Origin: Bacteroidota bacterium
GTDB taxonomy: Bacteria; Bacteroidota; Bacteroidia; Chitinophagales; Chitinophagaceae
Assembly (NCBI GenBank): GCA_018267915.1
Contig: JAFDXN010000014.1
Coordinates: 62,001 to 126,000, forward strand
Direction of reading: 5' to 3'
DNA length: 64,000 nucleotides
A program made the position numbers and the translations under genes. The notes beneath the pieces were generated by a model that did no database searches, had not been told where the DNA came from, and saw only the letters and a list, made by a program, of their open reading frames with translations. Of the stretch, positions 27,495-36,256 are shown piece by piece. Position 1 is the first letter of the stretch. Each line of letters starts with the position of its first letter.

Positions 27495-28415
27495 ATGCAA
27501 CTGCCAAATCAAACTGCTTTTTACAAAGGAAAAGTCCGGGACGTTTACACCATTGCCGACAAATACATGGTCATGCTCGTTAGCGACCGTATCTCAGCAT
27601 TCGATGTGGTGCTGCCAAAGCCCATACCATACAAAGGGCAGGTGCTTAACCAGATCGCAGCCCAGTTCCTCGACTCTACGAAGGACATCGTCCCCAACTG
27701 GATGATCAATGTACCGTTGCCAAACGTAACCATAGGTTACAAGTGCGAAACCTACCCTGTTGAGATGGTAGTACGCGGTAACCTCACAGGTCACGCATGG
27801 CGCACCTATAAGAGCGGCAGGCGCGAGCTTTGCGGCGTTACTATGCCGGATGGCATGAAAGAGAACGACTTTTTCGAAAGCCCCATCCTCACTCCAACTA
27901 CTAAAGCCCATGTCGGCCACGACGAAGACATTTCCCGCGACGAGATCATCAGCAGCGGCCTGGTATCTAAGGAAGAATATGAGCAACTGGAGAAATACAC
28001 TATTGCCCTCTTCGAGCGCGGCCGCGAAATGGCTAAAGAGCGCGGTCTGATCCTGGTTGATACTAAATATGAATTCGGTAAGATCGGTGATACCATCTAC
28101 CTGATCGACGAGATCCACACCCCCGATTCTTCCCGCTACTTCTACCTCGATGGTTACGAAGAGCGCCAGAAAAAAGGAGAGCCCCAAAAGCAGCTTTCAA
28201 AGGAATTCGTTCGCGAATGGCTGATGGAAAACGGCTTCCAGGGCCAGGAGGGCCAGCAGGTACCTGAGATGACCGAGGAAGTGATCGCCCGCATCTCCGA
28301 ACGCTACATAGAGCTGTTCGAAGTAGTGACCGGCAAAACGTTCGTTAAGCAGGAGACATCACAAGAGCAGACAGAGCAGGTGTTGAAAGCTGAGATAGCA
28401 AAGCTGTTGGCATAA
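27495..28415 (+). CDS. purC: Phosphoribosylaminoimidazole-succinocarboxamide synthase (SAICAR synthetase)
   Basis: The 306-residue enzyme catalyses ATP-dependent joining of aspartate to CAIR in purine synthesis. Visible motifs are YKGKVRDVY at the N-terminus (ATP-binding lobe), [25 protein letters not shown] and the late LVDTKYEFG and [12 protein letters not shown], the two standard PurC signatures. It is the longer (about 300-residue) subtype that includes the insertion seen in Bacteroidota and yeast-type enzymes. ATG 27495 follows a promoter-like element; an upstream TTG frame is unlikely. hutU lies 33 bp downstream in the same direction. Confidence 0.93.
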   Translation: MQLPNQTAFYKGKVRDVYTIADKYMVMLVSDRISAFDVVLPKPIPYKGQVLNQIAAQFLDSTKDIVPNWMINVPLPNVTIGYKCETYPVEMVVRGNLTGHAWRTYKSGRRELCGVTMPDGMKENDFFESPILTPTTKAHVGHDEDISRDEIISSGLVSKEEYEQLEKYTIALFERGREMAKERGLILVDTKYEFGKIGDTIYLIDEIHTPDSSRYFYLDGYEERQKKGEPQKQLSKEFVREWLMENGFQGQEGQQVPEMTEEVIARISERYIELFEVVTGKTFVKQETSQEQTEQVLKAEIAKLLA

Positions 28416-28448
28416 TAGAAAATATTTTTGGCTTTTGAATTTTGACTT

Positions 28449-30104
28449 TTGACTTCAGAGACAACAAAGAGGATCATTACAGCTCCCCGGGGCAGCCAGC
28501 TCAATTGTAAGAATTGGGCTACCGAGGCAGCATACCGCATGATACAAAACAACCTCGATCCAGAAGTGGCGGAGCGCCCTGAAGATCTGGTTGTATACGG
28601 TGGCATTGGTAAGGCCGCACGTAACTGGGAGAGCTTTGATAAGATACTCGCCTGCCTGCGCGATCTTGAGGAAGACCAGACACTAATGGTGCAGTCCGGC
28701 AAACCTGTCGGTGTGCTCCGCTCGCACAAAAATGCCCCCCGTGTGCTGATAGCCAACTCCAACCTTGTGGGTCACTGGGCTACCTGGGAGCATTTCCGTG
28801 AATTAGAAGCTAAAGGCCTGATGATGTACGGTCAAATGACTGCCGGCAGTTGGATATACATAGGCTCGCAGGGCATCGTACAGGGCACTTACGAAACATA
28901 CCTTTCGCTGGCCGGCCAGCACTACAATGGCACACTTAAGGGCACACTCAACGTTACCGCCGGCCTTGGCGGCATGGGTGGCGCTCAGCCATTGGCCATC
29001 ACGATGAACGAGGGCGTATGCCTTGCTGCCGAGATGGAAGAATGGCGCATCAAAAAACGTATCGAGACCCGCTACCTCGACAAGTGGACCTCCGACATCG
29101 ATGAGGCGATCGACTGGTCGCTGGATGCCAAAAAGAACGGCGAGGGCATCTCTATTGGTGTTTGCTGCAACGCAGTCGATCTGCTGCAGCGCCTCATTGA
29201 TCGCAACATCACCCCTGACACACTTACCGATCAGACATCTGCCCACGATGAACTGATCGGTTATTTCCCCGAGGGTATGAGCGTAGCAGAGGCTAATGCA
29301 CTTCGCGCAGCTAACCCTACCGAATACATCCGTCGCTCGCTCGATACCATGGCGCGTCACGTGCGCCAGATGCTGGAATTGCAAAAGCGCGGCGCCATCA
29401 CTTTCGACTATGGTAATAACATCCGCGGCCAGGCGCACGATAAGCGCGGCGTTACCAATGCATTCGATTTTCCGGGCTTCGTGCCTGCTTATATTCGTCC
29501 ACTTTTCTGCGAGGGCAAAGGCCCTTTCCGCTGGGTGGCATTGAGCGGCGATCCTGAAGATATTTACACTACAGATAAAGCCCTGATGGAGCTCTTCCCC
29601 GACAATAAGGGATTGCACCGCTGGCTGCATATGGCCAAGGACCGCATCGCCTTCCAGGGCTTGCCTGCACGCATTTGCTGGCTGGGCATGGGCGAGCGCG
29701 AAAAAGCCGGGGCATTGTTCAACGACCTCGTGAAGACCGGGAAAGTAAAGGCCCCCATCGTCATCGGGCGCGATCATCTCGACACCGGCTCTGTTGCATC
29801 GCCCAACCGCGAGACCGAGGCCATGAAAGATGGCAGCGACGCCGTAGCCGACTGGCCGATACTTAACGCACTCATCAACACCGCAGGCGGTGCCAGTTGG
29901 GTATCGTTTCATCATGGTGGCGGCGTGGGTATGGGTTATTCGCTGCATGCGGGCATGGTGATAGTTGCCGATGGCACCGATGATGCGGCCGAACGCCTGC
30001 ACCGCGTGCTCCACAACGATCCTGCAATGGGCGTTATTCGTCACGCAGACGCGGGTTACGAAATAGCGCAAGACACAGCAAAAAAATTCAACCTCAATAT
30101 ATAA
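28449..30104 (+). CDS. hutU: Urocanate hydratase
   Basis: The 551-residue enzyme turns urocanate into imidazolone propionate in histidine breakdown, using tightly bound NAD. Recognisable parts are [19 protein letters not shown] at the N-terminus, [12 protein letters not shown] (NAD-binding loop), [12 protein letters not shown] and [11 protein letters not shown] near the C-terminus. The frame is closed by a stop just upstream (28443), so TTG 28449 is the only start that keeps the conserved N-terminus. No other hut genes are here. Two bp separate it from ispF, so the two are cotranscribed although their pathways are unrelated. Confidence 0.93.
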   Translation: MTSETTKRIITAPRGSQLNCKNWATEAAYRMIQNNLDPEVAERPEDLVVYGGIGKAARNWESFDKILACLRDLEEDQTLMVQSGKPVGVLRSHKNAPRVLIANSNLVGHWATWEHFRELEAKGLMMYGQMTAGSWIYIGSQGIVQGTYETYLSLAGQHYNGTLKGTLNVTAGLGGMGGAQPLAITMNEGVCLAAEMEEWRIKKRIETRYLDKWTSDIDEAIDWSLDAKKNGEGISIGVCCNAVDLLQRLIDRNITPDTLTDQTSAHDELIGYFPEGMSVAEANALRAANPTEYIRRSLDTMARHVRQMLELQKRGAITFDYGNNIRGQAHDKRGVTNAFDFPGFVPAYIRPLFCEGKGPFRWVALSGDPEDIYTTDKALMELFPDNKGLHRWLHMAKDRIAFQGLPARICWLGMGEREKAGALFNDLVKTGKVKAPIVIGRDHLDTGSVASPNRETEAMKDGSDAVADWPILNALINTAGGASWVSFHHGGGVGMGYSLHAGMVIVADGTDDAAERLHRVLHNDPAMGVIRHADAGYEIAQDTAKKFNLNI

Positions 30105-30106
30105 GC

Positions 30107-30586
30107 GTGGGCTACCGCATCGGGCAAGGAATCGATTTTCATCAAATGGCCGAGGGCCGCGAATTATGGCTTGGCGGTATCTTAATACCGCATCACAAAG
30201 GTGCAGTCGGTCACTCCGATGCTGACGTGTTGCTTCATGCTATCTCAGATGCGCTGCTTGGCGCCCTATCGCTTGGCGACATCGGCCAGCATTTTCCCGA
30301 CACCGATCAATCTATTAAGGGTATTGACAGCAAGATCATTCTGAAACGTTGTTACGAACTGGTTCGGGAGCGCGGCTATAGCCTCGTGAATGTCGACGCT
30401 ACCCTGCTGTTACAGGCGCCTAAGATCCGCCCCTATGTGCAGCAGATGCAGGACACCATCGCATCTGTATTAGGAGTGTCCTCGGGTGATATCTCCATTA
30501 AAGCCACTACCACCGAGCACCTCAGCTTCATTGGTCGTGAGGAGGGTGTCGTTGCAACCGCCAATGTCTTACTGCAACAAATTTAG
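30107..30586 (+). CDS. ispF: 2-C-methyl-D-erythritol 2,4-cyclodiphosphate synthase
   Basis: The 159-residue enzyme makes the cyclic diphosphate of the MEP isoprenoid pathway. Metal ligands are visible in GIDFH (Asp and His) and [12 protein letters not shown] (His). [10 protein letters not shown] and the late [15 protein letters not shown] signature confirm the family and a full length. The start is GTG at 30107, two bp after the hutU stop; an ATG alternative would remove conserved residues. Expression probably depends on read-through from the hutU transcript. Confidence 0.94.
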   Translation: MGYRIGQGIDFHQMAEGRELWLGGILIPHHKGAVGHSDADVLLHAISDALLGALSLGDIGQHFPDTDQSIKGIDSKIILKRCYELVRERGYSLVNVDATLLLQAPKIRPYVQQMQDTIASVLGVSSGDISIKATTTEHLSFIGREEGVVATANVLLQQI

Positions 30587-30613
30587 CCTATACTTGCACT
30601 AATATTTCTGTCG

Positions 30614-30958
30614 ATGAAAACGCCGCATATCGCCTTCACATTTTTCAGCCTGTTCATGCTCAGCAGCTTCACTGCCGACCCTGATAGCATTACCATCACA
30701 GGCCATCTCAAAGTCAAGTCAAAGAAAAATGCACCATCCATAGAAGGACTATATATCTGTGCGAAAGAAGGTGATAACCTGGTGGGTGAAACGGAGACAG
30801 ATGAGAACGGTAACTTCACACTCGACTTCGAACGCCAGGAGGGTGGTAAAAAGCCTGTGTCTGTTTTTTACGTCAATGAAAAGTCGGATACCGTGCTGCT
30901 TAAAAAATTCGCGCATTTCAGCAGCGAAACGCCCGAGCTTACTTTCAATATAGAATAG
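30614..30958 (+). CDS. Small exported protein, carboxypeptidase-regulatory-like fold
   Basis: The 114-residue product has a signal peptide (FTFFSLFMLSSFTA) and one beta-rich domain. The segment GETETDENGNFTLDFE matches the pattern seen in carboxypeptidase-regulatory-like (transthyretin-type) domains, which often act as structural modules on exported Bacteroidota proteins. It has no catalytic motif. It follows ispF by 27 bp and ends at a strong hairpin. Function is unknown; periplasmic or surface location is inferred. Confidence 0.6.
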   Translation: MKTPHIAFTFFSLFMLSSFTADPDSITITGHLKVKSKKNAPSIEGLYICAKEGDNLVGETETDENGNFTLDFERQEGGKKPVSVFYVNEKSDTVLLKKFAHFSSETPELTFNIE

Positions 30959-30960
30959 GC

Positions 30961-30998
30961 GATCCGGTCCCGCCCTTGCGGGCGGAACCGGTCGTTCT
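30961..30998. terminator. Strong hairpin terminator between convergent genes
   Basis: CCGGTCCCGCCC (30964-30975) and GGGCGGAACCGG (30980-30991) pair with one mismatch around a TTGC loop, followed by a T-rich stretch. It sits between the small exported protein gene and the convergent YtxH gene. Confidence 0.7.
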
Positions 30999-31018
30999 TT
31001 CACTTAATTTATGCTACA

Positions 31019-31315
31019 TCACGCTAATCCTGTCACATTGCTCTTAATGCTCCTCGCTGCGTCCACGCTTTCGTCTAGTATTGTCAGTATCCTGCGCCTT
31101 ACGTCGTCGCTCAGTCCGTCTATTTCTTTTTCCAGCGATTTACGCAGATCAGCCAGTTCCTTGTTCGACTTACCGGCGATCTTGTAAATCTTCTTCTTCC
31201 ATTTTTCTGCTCCATCCATAATGTCGTCGCGCAGGTCTTCCCCTTTTTCAGGTGCTACCAGCAAACCCACCAGCAGGCCGGTCAATGCGCCCGCAATAAA
31301 TTTTGATGTGCTCAT
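31019..31315 (-). CDS. YtxH domain-containing small membrane protein
   Basis: The 98-residue protein starts with a glycine-zipper-type membrane helix (FIAGALTGLLVGLLVAPEKGEDLRDD) and continues as a long charged coiled helix (ELADLRKSLEKEIDGLSDD). This is the YtxH family layout, with the characteristic LLVAPxKGxxLR sequence. YtxH proteins are linked to general stress responses in Firmicutes and Bacteroidota, but the molecular job is unknown. A small lipoprotein gene lies downstream on the same strand. Confidence 0.78.
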   Translation of the reverse strand: MSTSKFIAGALTGLLVGLLVAPEKGEDLRDDIMDGAEKWKKKIYKIAGKSNKELADLRKSLEKEIDGLSDDVRRRILTILDESVDAARSIKSNVTGLA

Positions 31316-31349
31316 ACTTTTTTGGTTTTATAAATTGTGTTTTAAGTTT

Positions 31350-31517
31350 TTACCTGCCGCCAAATAGTTTTCCGACGATCATTATGATCAGGGCTACCAC
31401 TACCACCACTACTAATATGCCTACCCACACGCCTGCCTTAAAAATGTCTCCAACCAGTCTGCAGCTGCTTAATGATACCAGGATCATCAGGATGCTTGCG
31501 AGTGTTACCTTTTTCAT
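31350..31517 (-). CDS. Very small lipoprotein with one transmembrane helix
   Basis: The 55-residue product starting at ATG 31517 has a lipobox ending SSC at residue 19 and then one very hydrophobic helix (VWVGILVVVVVVALIIMIV) and a GKLFGGR tail. The same small protein type is widespread in Bacteroidota and has been mislabelled as phosphatidate cytidylyltransferase; it is far too short to be that enzyme. A longer frame (to 31553) adds residues before the signal sequence and is less likely. It is upstream of, and on the same strand as, the YtxH gene with a 34-bp gap, so they may share a transcript. Confidence 0.6.
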   Translation of the reverse strand: MKKVTLASILMILVSLSSCRLVGDIFKAGVWVGILVVVVVVALIIMIVGKLFGGR

Positions 31518-31586
31518 GTTTAGCGTTTTATGCTTCAGTACAAGGCAAATCAAAACCGTGCCAAGGACAGGCTACAAATTCCTTGT

Positions 31587-32570
31587 TTAATCATTCTTCT
31601 TTTTGATGTAATAAATGGCGTCGCCGATGGAGAATTTCTGGATGGTGTCGTCGGGTTTGTATTCTATCGTTTTGATGCCGTTGGGGTCGATGTCTTGTTT
31701 CTGGCCGAGGTAGCCGACCTCTGTTCCTTGATCCGGCCGCGGTGCTTTCCTCAACTTAACACACCCCTGTTCTGAATCGGCATTCGCCTCTTCAGAACTG
31801 TCCCCTCTCAATAGGGGAAACTCCTGGTTATTTCCCATTTCCTGTTGGTGAGTTATTTCCTGTTGGTCTGCTGTTCCGTTGCTTAAAACATTGATTATGA
31901 GGCCGCATGGTTGAGTGGAGTTATTTCCTATTATTTCCGATTCTGCCTCTCCCGACCTCTCCAAAGGAGAGGGGTTATCTGTCGCGAGAAGGGAACCACC
32001 TCCCCCGGCTGGCGCTTCATTGGGCTCTGCGGGTACTCCTCCTTGAAAATAAGCCCGCCGGTCGGACGGGCAGGGAGGAGAGCTTTCTTCTTCGGTTCCG
32101 TATTCTATGTCGTAGGGGTGGAAGCCGTGGATGGCGGATTGGGTGAGGAAGGAGTTGGCATAGTTGGTGAAGAGTTTCAGGTGTTCTTCGTTTTGCGGGA
32201 GGAGCCATTGCATGAACTTCTGGAACATCTCGGAGTATTCGCCTCTTGTTTGTTTCTTCTTCAGTCGCTCGGCGGTGAGGACGAGTTTGCGGAATACTTC
32301 GGCTTCCTGAACAGTGGGGAACCTGTGGCCGGCCTCGCGGTTGCGGATATTGTCGTTGAGCTCCTGTATTTGTGAATAGAAGTGCTCGACGATCATGGAG
32401 GGCATGAGGCGGCTGGCGGATTTGAGCTTGCGCCAGTCGCCGGCTTTGGTCCAGAGGTAAACTGTCTTTTCGCTGACGCCGACTTGCTCTGCGATCTGGG
32501 ACCTGGTGAGGTCGGACTGGAAGAAGAGTTCTCGTGCTTTTTCTTGTTGTTGTTCTTTGATTGGGCGCAT
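31587..32570 (-). CDS. HTH protein, terminase small-subunit-like, expanded by repeat-derived sequence
   Basis: The first 60 residues form a helix-turn-helix like those at the N-terminus of phage terminase small subunits: QSDLTRSQIAEQVGVSEKTVYLWTKAGDW. A helical part reaches about residue 165. A conserved-looking tail closes the protein (SIGDAIYYIKKKND). Between about 166 and 260 the protein is made of Gly/Pro/Ser-rich sequence encoded by palindromic DNA of the dispersed intergenic type (31802-32071), kept in frame. No phage genes are nearby, so this is probably a domesticated or stand-alone DNA-binding protein. It could otherwise be a decaying remnant of an element, but the intact 327-codon frame argues that it is still read. 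Confidence 0.6.
   Translation of the reverse strand: MRPIKEQQQEKARELFFQSDLTRSQIAEQVGVSEKTVYLWTKAGDWRKLKSASRLMPSMIVEHFYSQIQELNDNIRNREAGHRFPTVQEAEVFRKLVLTAERLKKKQTRGEYSEMFQKFMQWLLPQNEEHLKLFTNYANSFLTQSAIHGFHPYDIEYGTEEESSPPCPSDRRAYFQGGVPAEPNEAPAGGGGSLLATDNPSPLERSGEAESEIIGNNSTQPCGLIINVLSNGTADQQEITHQQEMGNNQEFPLLRGDSSEEANADSEQGCVKLRKAPRPDQGTEVGYLGQKQDIDPNGIKTIEYKPDDTIQKFSIGDAIYYIKKKND
31802..32071. repeat. Three palindromic repeats inside a coding sequence
   Basis: Hairpin-forming units are CCCCTCTCAATAGGGG (31802-31817), CCTCTCCAAAGGAGAGG (31956-31972) and GCCCGCCGGTCGGACGGGC (32053-32071). They are typical of Bacteroidota intergenic repeats, yet lie in frame within the HTH gene and encode its Pro/Gly/Ser-rich middle, for example NPSPLERSGEAE. 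Confidence 0.65.
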
Positions 32571-32621
32571 AGTTTATTTCGCTTTATAATTAAATTTTAG
32601 CTACATCTCTCTTGTCTGCTT

Positions 32622-32657
32622 GTTACTTTCTTTTGTCTTGACACGAAAGAAAGTAAC
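32622..32657. repeat. Near-perfect inverted repeat, relative of 21476-21509
   Basis: GTTACTTTCTTTTGTC pairs with CACGAAAGAAAGTAAC (two mismatches) around TTGA. Spacing, sequence and position outside genes match the element downstream of aconitase. Confidence 0.65.
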
Positions 32658-32730
32658 CAAAGAAAAGTTATTCGCAATCTCAATGATTTTCAGAGGTGCT
32701 CATGAGACCGCTGCGCTAAGTTCAAGGCTG

Positions 32731-32915
32731 TTGGAAAGAAAGCTAAAAATTGGGGTGCAGGCCTAAAAGGAAAAATAAGTTCGAGCTTCGGAGAAAACCG
32801 AACTTCAGCAGGACTTTTGAAAGTTCAGTTTGCTATCGCCTCCAGTAGTCGGTTTTCCTTTCTTAACGGCCTACACCTCAATTTTCTTAACGCTTTCTTT
32901 CCAAAGGCCGGAAGA
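32731..32915. repeat. Large imperfect inverted repeat
   Basis: The left arm (32731-32774: GGAAAGAAAGC, TTGGGGTG, CAGGCCT, AAAAGGAAAA) matches the reverse complement of the right arm (32853-32915) with small gaps. About 75 bp lie between them. There is no transposase, so it may be a small non-autonomous element or a dispersed repeat. No gene is credible in 32571-33165. Confidence 0.55.
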
Positions 32916-33002
32916 GATAAAAAGTGATCAGAGATTTTAGGTTCATTTATTGTTTTTGGCGCAAAGCTCGTAGGGCGCTTTGGGATCGGGAAATTGGATT
33001 TT

Positions 33003-33068
33003 TATGGTACCCTCTATTTGGGGGTATGATACCCTTTATTTTGGGGTATGGTACTTTTATTTTAGATC
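33003..33068. repeat. Three 22-bp direct repeats with TATGRTAC core
   Basis: TATGGTAC, TATGATAC and TATGGTAC begin at 33003, 33025 and 33047, exactly 22 bp apart. They are separated by T-rich and G-rich filler (CTATTTGGGGG, TTTATTTTGGGG). The middle unit contains the palindrome GGGTATGATACCC. The exact two-turn spacing resembles iterons or a tandem operator, but no replication gene lies adjacent; the next gene starts about 100-150 bp away. Confidence 0.55.
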
Positions 33069-33213
33069 AAAGGGAAAAAGTGAAAATATAAAAGTTATTG
33101 AGCGGGATGGAATTGTGCAGGTGGCTGTGTTAAATGTTGGAGGAAAAGTTTTTTGAGGGATTTTTTTGCTTTCAACACGAACAGTTTTCCCGATTCGCGG
33201 CCAATTTCAGCGA

Positions 33214-33627
33214 ATGGATGGCAGCGAGTGGGTTGCGAATTTTGCCAAGGGGTGGACCAAACTTTGCACCGTATATGAGCTGCAAAATTCATTGTTTCTA
33301 GTAATTGCCGGCGGTGAATGCTACATAATGAGCGCTGAAAGCTCAACGCCAATCGACGAACCATGTGCAGACTGCGAGTTAGCATTTCAAAGAGAAACGG
33401 GCCGGCTGGTGCTAATTGGCGGAACAGACATTACCGTGGTGGAACCGAACGGCGAATACTGGGACTCGAAACGCATCTCCTGGGATGGCTTTAAGGAAGT
33501 AAAAATGGAGGGCAGCATAGTATCGGGACTATCGTGGGAACCCGCCGACGGCGACGGAATATGGTCACCATTTAGCTTCGACATTGATAGCAGGGTGCTC
33601 GTGGGAGGTAGCTGTTGGGGTGAATAA
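33214..33627 (+). CDS. Hypothetical soluble protein
   Basis: The product is 137 residues from ATG 33214, or 153 from TTG 33166. It is rich in Trp, Gly and acidic residues with short beta-strands (TVVEPNGEYWDSKRISWDGF, GIWSPFSFDIDSRVLVGGS). It has no signal peptide. I recognise no family with confidence; such small beta-rich cytosolic proteins are sometimes immunity proteins or orphan accessory genes. It stands between the 22-bp repeats and the OLD-like nuclease, within a repeat-rich accessory stretch. Confidence 0.45.
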   Translation: MDGSEWVANFAKGWTKLCTVYELQNSLFLVIAGGECYIMSAESSTPIDEPCADCELAFQRETGRLVLIGGTDITVVEPNGEYWDSKRISWDGFKEVKMEGSIVSGLSWEPADGDGIWSPFSFDIDSRVLVGGSCWGE

Positions 33628-33927
33628 TCGCTTTGTCAACCTAGGGATTGGCTGTCTACGCGATGTGAAAGAGCATGGCCTAGTGACGCGGGCCTTATTT
33701 AAAATTATTTTTTGAGCGCTATTTTCTAATTGTGGCTTTGGCAATTGCAAACTGCAATTATTGTGACCACAAGTCACAGACTTGGAGGAGCGGGGAAAAG
33801 ATTTTGCAATCTCTTGTTTTCTTCCGTCGTTCATTAAATCTTGCTGCAACTAAAATAGCTCAAACTGGTCACGAACGCTGCACACTAAGCCCGTACGGCA
33901 TTCTTGTGCTAACATGGAACGCCGCCG
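33628..33927. other. Non-coding gap with small hairpins
   Basis: No credible gene is seen. Small inverted repeats such as TTGCAAACTGCAA and TGTGACCACAAGTCACA are present; none looks like a proven terminator. Confidence 0.4.
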
Positions 33928-35706
33928 CTAGCCAGAAACAGGCTGCGTCCTTAGATTATCAATTTGTTCTATTAAACTTCTCAGTTCCTCGGGAACTAAA
34001 CTTTTGGGCAAACTGTTTATAATATTAGTTTGCGTGACGGTCACATTATAGTTCTCTTGAAAATAATTATTCAGTCTTGAGAGGAAATCCTTGCCTGGTA
34101 TTAATTTGAACCTTTCATTTAAATTACCCCACCTGTCATCAAATTCTTTCAGAATTGCTTCTTTGATAACAGCGACATCGGTTCCTGGAATGCTCCTTTC
34201 ATATTTTTCTCGGTGCGATTGCAATTGGGCTTGTGTTTTGTATTTAAACTCCTGCGAGATATTGTCCAAAATTTGCTCAATATTTTCTTTAAATACAATT
34301 GATTTACCACTTCTCAAATTCGATTCGTTTATCCTGTCGATCAGAGCTTTCTCAATAGCTTTAGGTATAATGATAAAGTTTTCAATTTCTTTGCATGTAT
34401 GAATATGAGCAAAATAATTCCCCTTTTCTAAATCTCTTTGAATTTTCTCTACTTCCTTATCCGATTTAAAATCTCTATCAAAAATTACAGCTGAGATTAT
34501 TTCAGAACCTATGGTTCTTTCAATGCCTTCTTTAAATGCTTTGAGTCTACCTGGATTGAACCCTTCAACCGGCACTACTGCGAAATCCATTCTATTAGCT
34601 ACCTGTTCCTTATTTAAAATTCTTGCAATTTTGGAGAATATTGCAAAATCCTTACCCTCTACAAATAGCACTCGCTTTGACTTTGCAATATGGGTTAGCA
34701 CTGGATTTAAGTTAGAACCAAGTACCTGAAAAATATCCTTTAATTGCGATGAATCTTTGATGCGTTTTGCCGATTGATTTGCCTTGTTAATTAGCAATAT
34801 TTCATTCGGCTCTGCCTCGCTTATCAATTCGGTGGAGTGGGTAGCGATAATAATATCTGGGCCTAATGCTCTCAAAATCCCCAACAATTGCCTCTGTAGA
34901 TCAGAATGTAAATAAATATCGGGTTCATCAATCAAAAAGATAGAGGCGCGTTTGTTTTTTATTATATAGGTTAACATCTGACACCAAACTTGAAATCCGA
35001 AGCCGGCCCAGAAGATCTCTCTGGGAATTCTCTCTTCTGGACAAAACATGTCCAATTTTGGATCCTTGGCAGAAGTGTTAATCTCTGGTTTGTCAATGTC
35101 CATACCTGGCCAAGTTGACTTTACCAGACTTTTGAATTCGTCGAAGTCATCATCGTAATGGTGCCAGATATTTCTAAAGTTTCGCGACGCTGTATAAGTT
35201 AATAGAGCTAGTCTAGCCGCCTCCTTTTGATAAAGTTTTTCTTCGTGATCTACAGGACCCAAGATTGGCACGAAACCTATTTCTATATCAACCAGTTCCT
35301 TAAATTCTTTCGGAGATCTTACTATGGTAGAATCTGACTCATAATTCAGGAAACATCTACCTCTTTCAGGAAAGAAAATTTGCAAATGTGACCCATCAGA
35401 GAGCCGAAAACGAATGACTGCAGGTGTATCATCGTTATAGTCGTGGAATACATTTTCTGTTGCAATTGGAACTTGATCTAAGTCAATTTCATAACCTAAG
35501 GCTTCATTACCATTAGGAAGGGTTACGAATGTAGGCTTGCGAGATCTCGCCTTGCGAATACCCTCGGCCAATATTTTAAAAGCGCCAATTACGGTGGACT
35601 TTCCCGCATTATTTGGTCCAACAAAAATATTAAAGCGGTCTAACGCAACAGTAAACTGACTAAAGCTTTTGTAATTCTTAAATTTTATCGAAGTAAAATG
35701 GAGCAT
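33928..35706 (-). CDS. OLD-like ATP-dependent nuclease (AAA ATPase plus TOPRIM)
   Basis: The 592-residue protein starts with an ABC/SMC-type ATPase: FVGPNNAGKST Walker A at about 29-38 and IFLIDEPDIYLHSD Walker B at about 270, with ATHS as switch His. A TOPRIM nuclease domain follows from about 360: VLFVEGKDFAIF with its Glu, and VIFDRDFKSDKE with the acidic pair. This is the OLD/class-2 overcoming-lysogenization-defect layout. Such proteins, alone or with a UvrD-like helicase in Gabija (GajA), act against phage. No GajB is adjacent, so a stand-alone OLD-like defence nuclease is favoured. Base composition is clearly more AT-rich than the flanking housekeeping genes, suggesting transfer. Confidence 0.8.
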   Translation of the reverse strand: MLHFTSIKFKNYKSFSQFTVALDRFNIFVGPNNAGKSTVIGAFKILAEGIRKARSRKPTFVTLPNGNEALGYEIDLDQVPIATENVFHDYNDDTPAVIRFRLSDGSHLQIFFPERGRCFLNYESDSTIVRSPKEFKELVDIEIGFVPILGPVDHEEKLYQKEAARLALLTYTASRNFRNIWHHYDDDFDEFKSLVKSTWPGMDIDKPEINTSAKDPKLDMFCPEERIPREIFWAGFGFQVWCQMLTYIIKNKRASIFLIDEPDIYLHSDLQRQLLGILRALGPDIIIATHSTELISEAEPNEILLINKANQSAKRIKDSSQLKDIFQVLGSNLNPVLTHIAKSKRVLFVEGKDFAIFSKIARILNKEQVANRMDFAVVPVEGFNPGRLKAFKEGIERTIGSEIISAVIFDRDFKSDKEVEKIQRDLEKGNYFAHIHTCKEIENFIIIPKAIEKALIDRINESNLRSGKSIVFKENIEQILDNISQEFKYKTQAQLQSHREKYERSIPGTDVAVIKEAILKEFDDRWGNLNERFKLIPGKDFLSRLNNYFQENYNVTVTQTNIINSLPKSLVPEELRSLIEQIDNLRTQPVSG

Positions 35707-35804
35707 AGTGAGTGTTTGTCAAAAAAGAAACGTCGCATAAATATAAAAATTTAAAAAATACCAATAGCTGGAAATGTTTATTATACATTACTATTAGGAT
35801 CATT

Positions 35805-35834
35805 TTGACTAAATGAGGATTTTCCTTACCTTTG
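35805..35834 (+). promoter_or_regulatory. Sigma-ABfr promoter for rpmE2
   Basis: TTG (35805-35807), a 19-nt spacer and TACCTTTG (35827-35834) fit the Bacteroidota consensus exactly, with an approximately 40-bp leader to rpmE2. Confidence 0.7.
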
Positions 35835-35886
35835 CACCTCTTAATCTCAACCGCATGGCAAAATCCATGCACAAAAGGCAACAACA

Positions 35887-36138
35887 ATGAAAAAAGATAT
35901 TCATCCCAAGAGCTACCGTTTAGTGGTGTTCAAAGACATGTCGAACGACTACACTTTCCTGAGCCGTTCTACAACTCCAAGCAAGGAAACCATCGTATGG
36001 GAAGACGGTAACGAATACCCCCTGGTAAAGGTGGAAATTTCGCACATGTCGCACCCCTTCTATACGGGCAAGTCGATGTTCGTTGACACCGCGGGCCGTA
36101 TCGAGAAGTTCAAGCAACGTTACGCAAAGAAGAAATAA
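35887..36138 (+). CDS. rpmE2: 50S ribosomal protein L31 type B
   Basis: The 83-residue protein matches the type B L31 family: [19 protein letters not shown] start, RSTTPSKET, and the [20 protein letters not shown] signature. It lacks the CxxC zinc pairs of the type A form. It sits on the outside of the large subunit near the central protuberance. It has its own promoter and a strong terminator. Confidence 0.95.
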   Translation: MKKDIHPKSYRLVVFKDMSNDYTFLSRSTTPSKETIVWEDGNEYPLVKVEISHMSHPFYTGKSMFVDTAGRIEKFKQRYAKKK

Positions 36139-36169
36139 TCTTCTTTTATAATATTTTGCTTAAAGCATT

Positions 36170-36197
36170 AAAAATCCCGACTTTTGTCGGGGTTTTT
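36170..36197 (+). terminator. Rho-independent terminator after rpmE2
   Basis: AAAAATCCCGAC and GTCGGGGTTTTT pair around a TTTT loop, 32 bp after the rpmE2 stop. Confidence 0.88.
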
Positions 36198-36256
36198 GAT
36201 TTTGTGGCGCCCCTCTCTAAATGCTCCGGGAAGGAGGGGCTGATGTTCAAGACATT

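Noticed and set aside
31587..32570. Prophage, based on the terminase small-subunit-like HTH
   Set aside because: No large terminase, portal, capsid or tail genes occur in the window.
33928..35706. Gabija system (GajA)
   Set aside because: The ATPase-TOPRIM layout would fit GajA, but no UvrD-like GajB helicase lies on either side.
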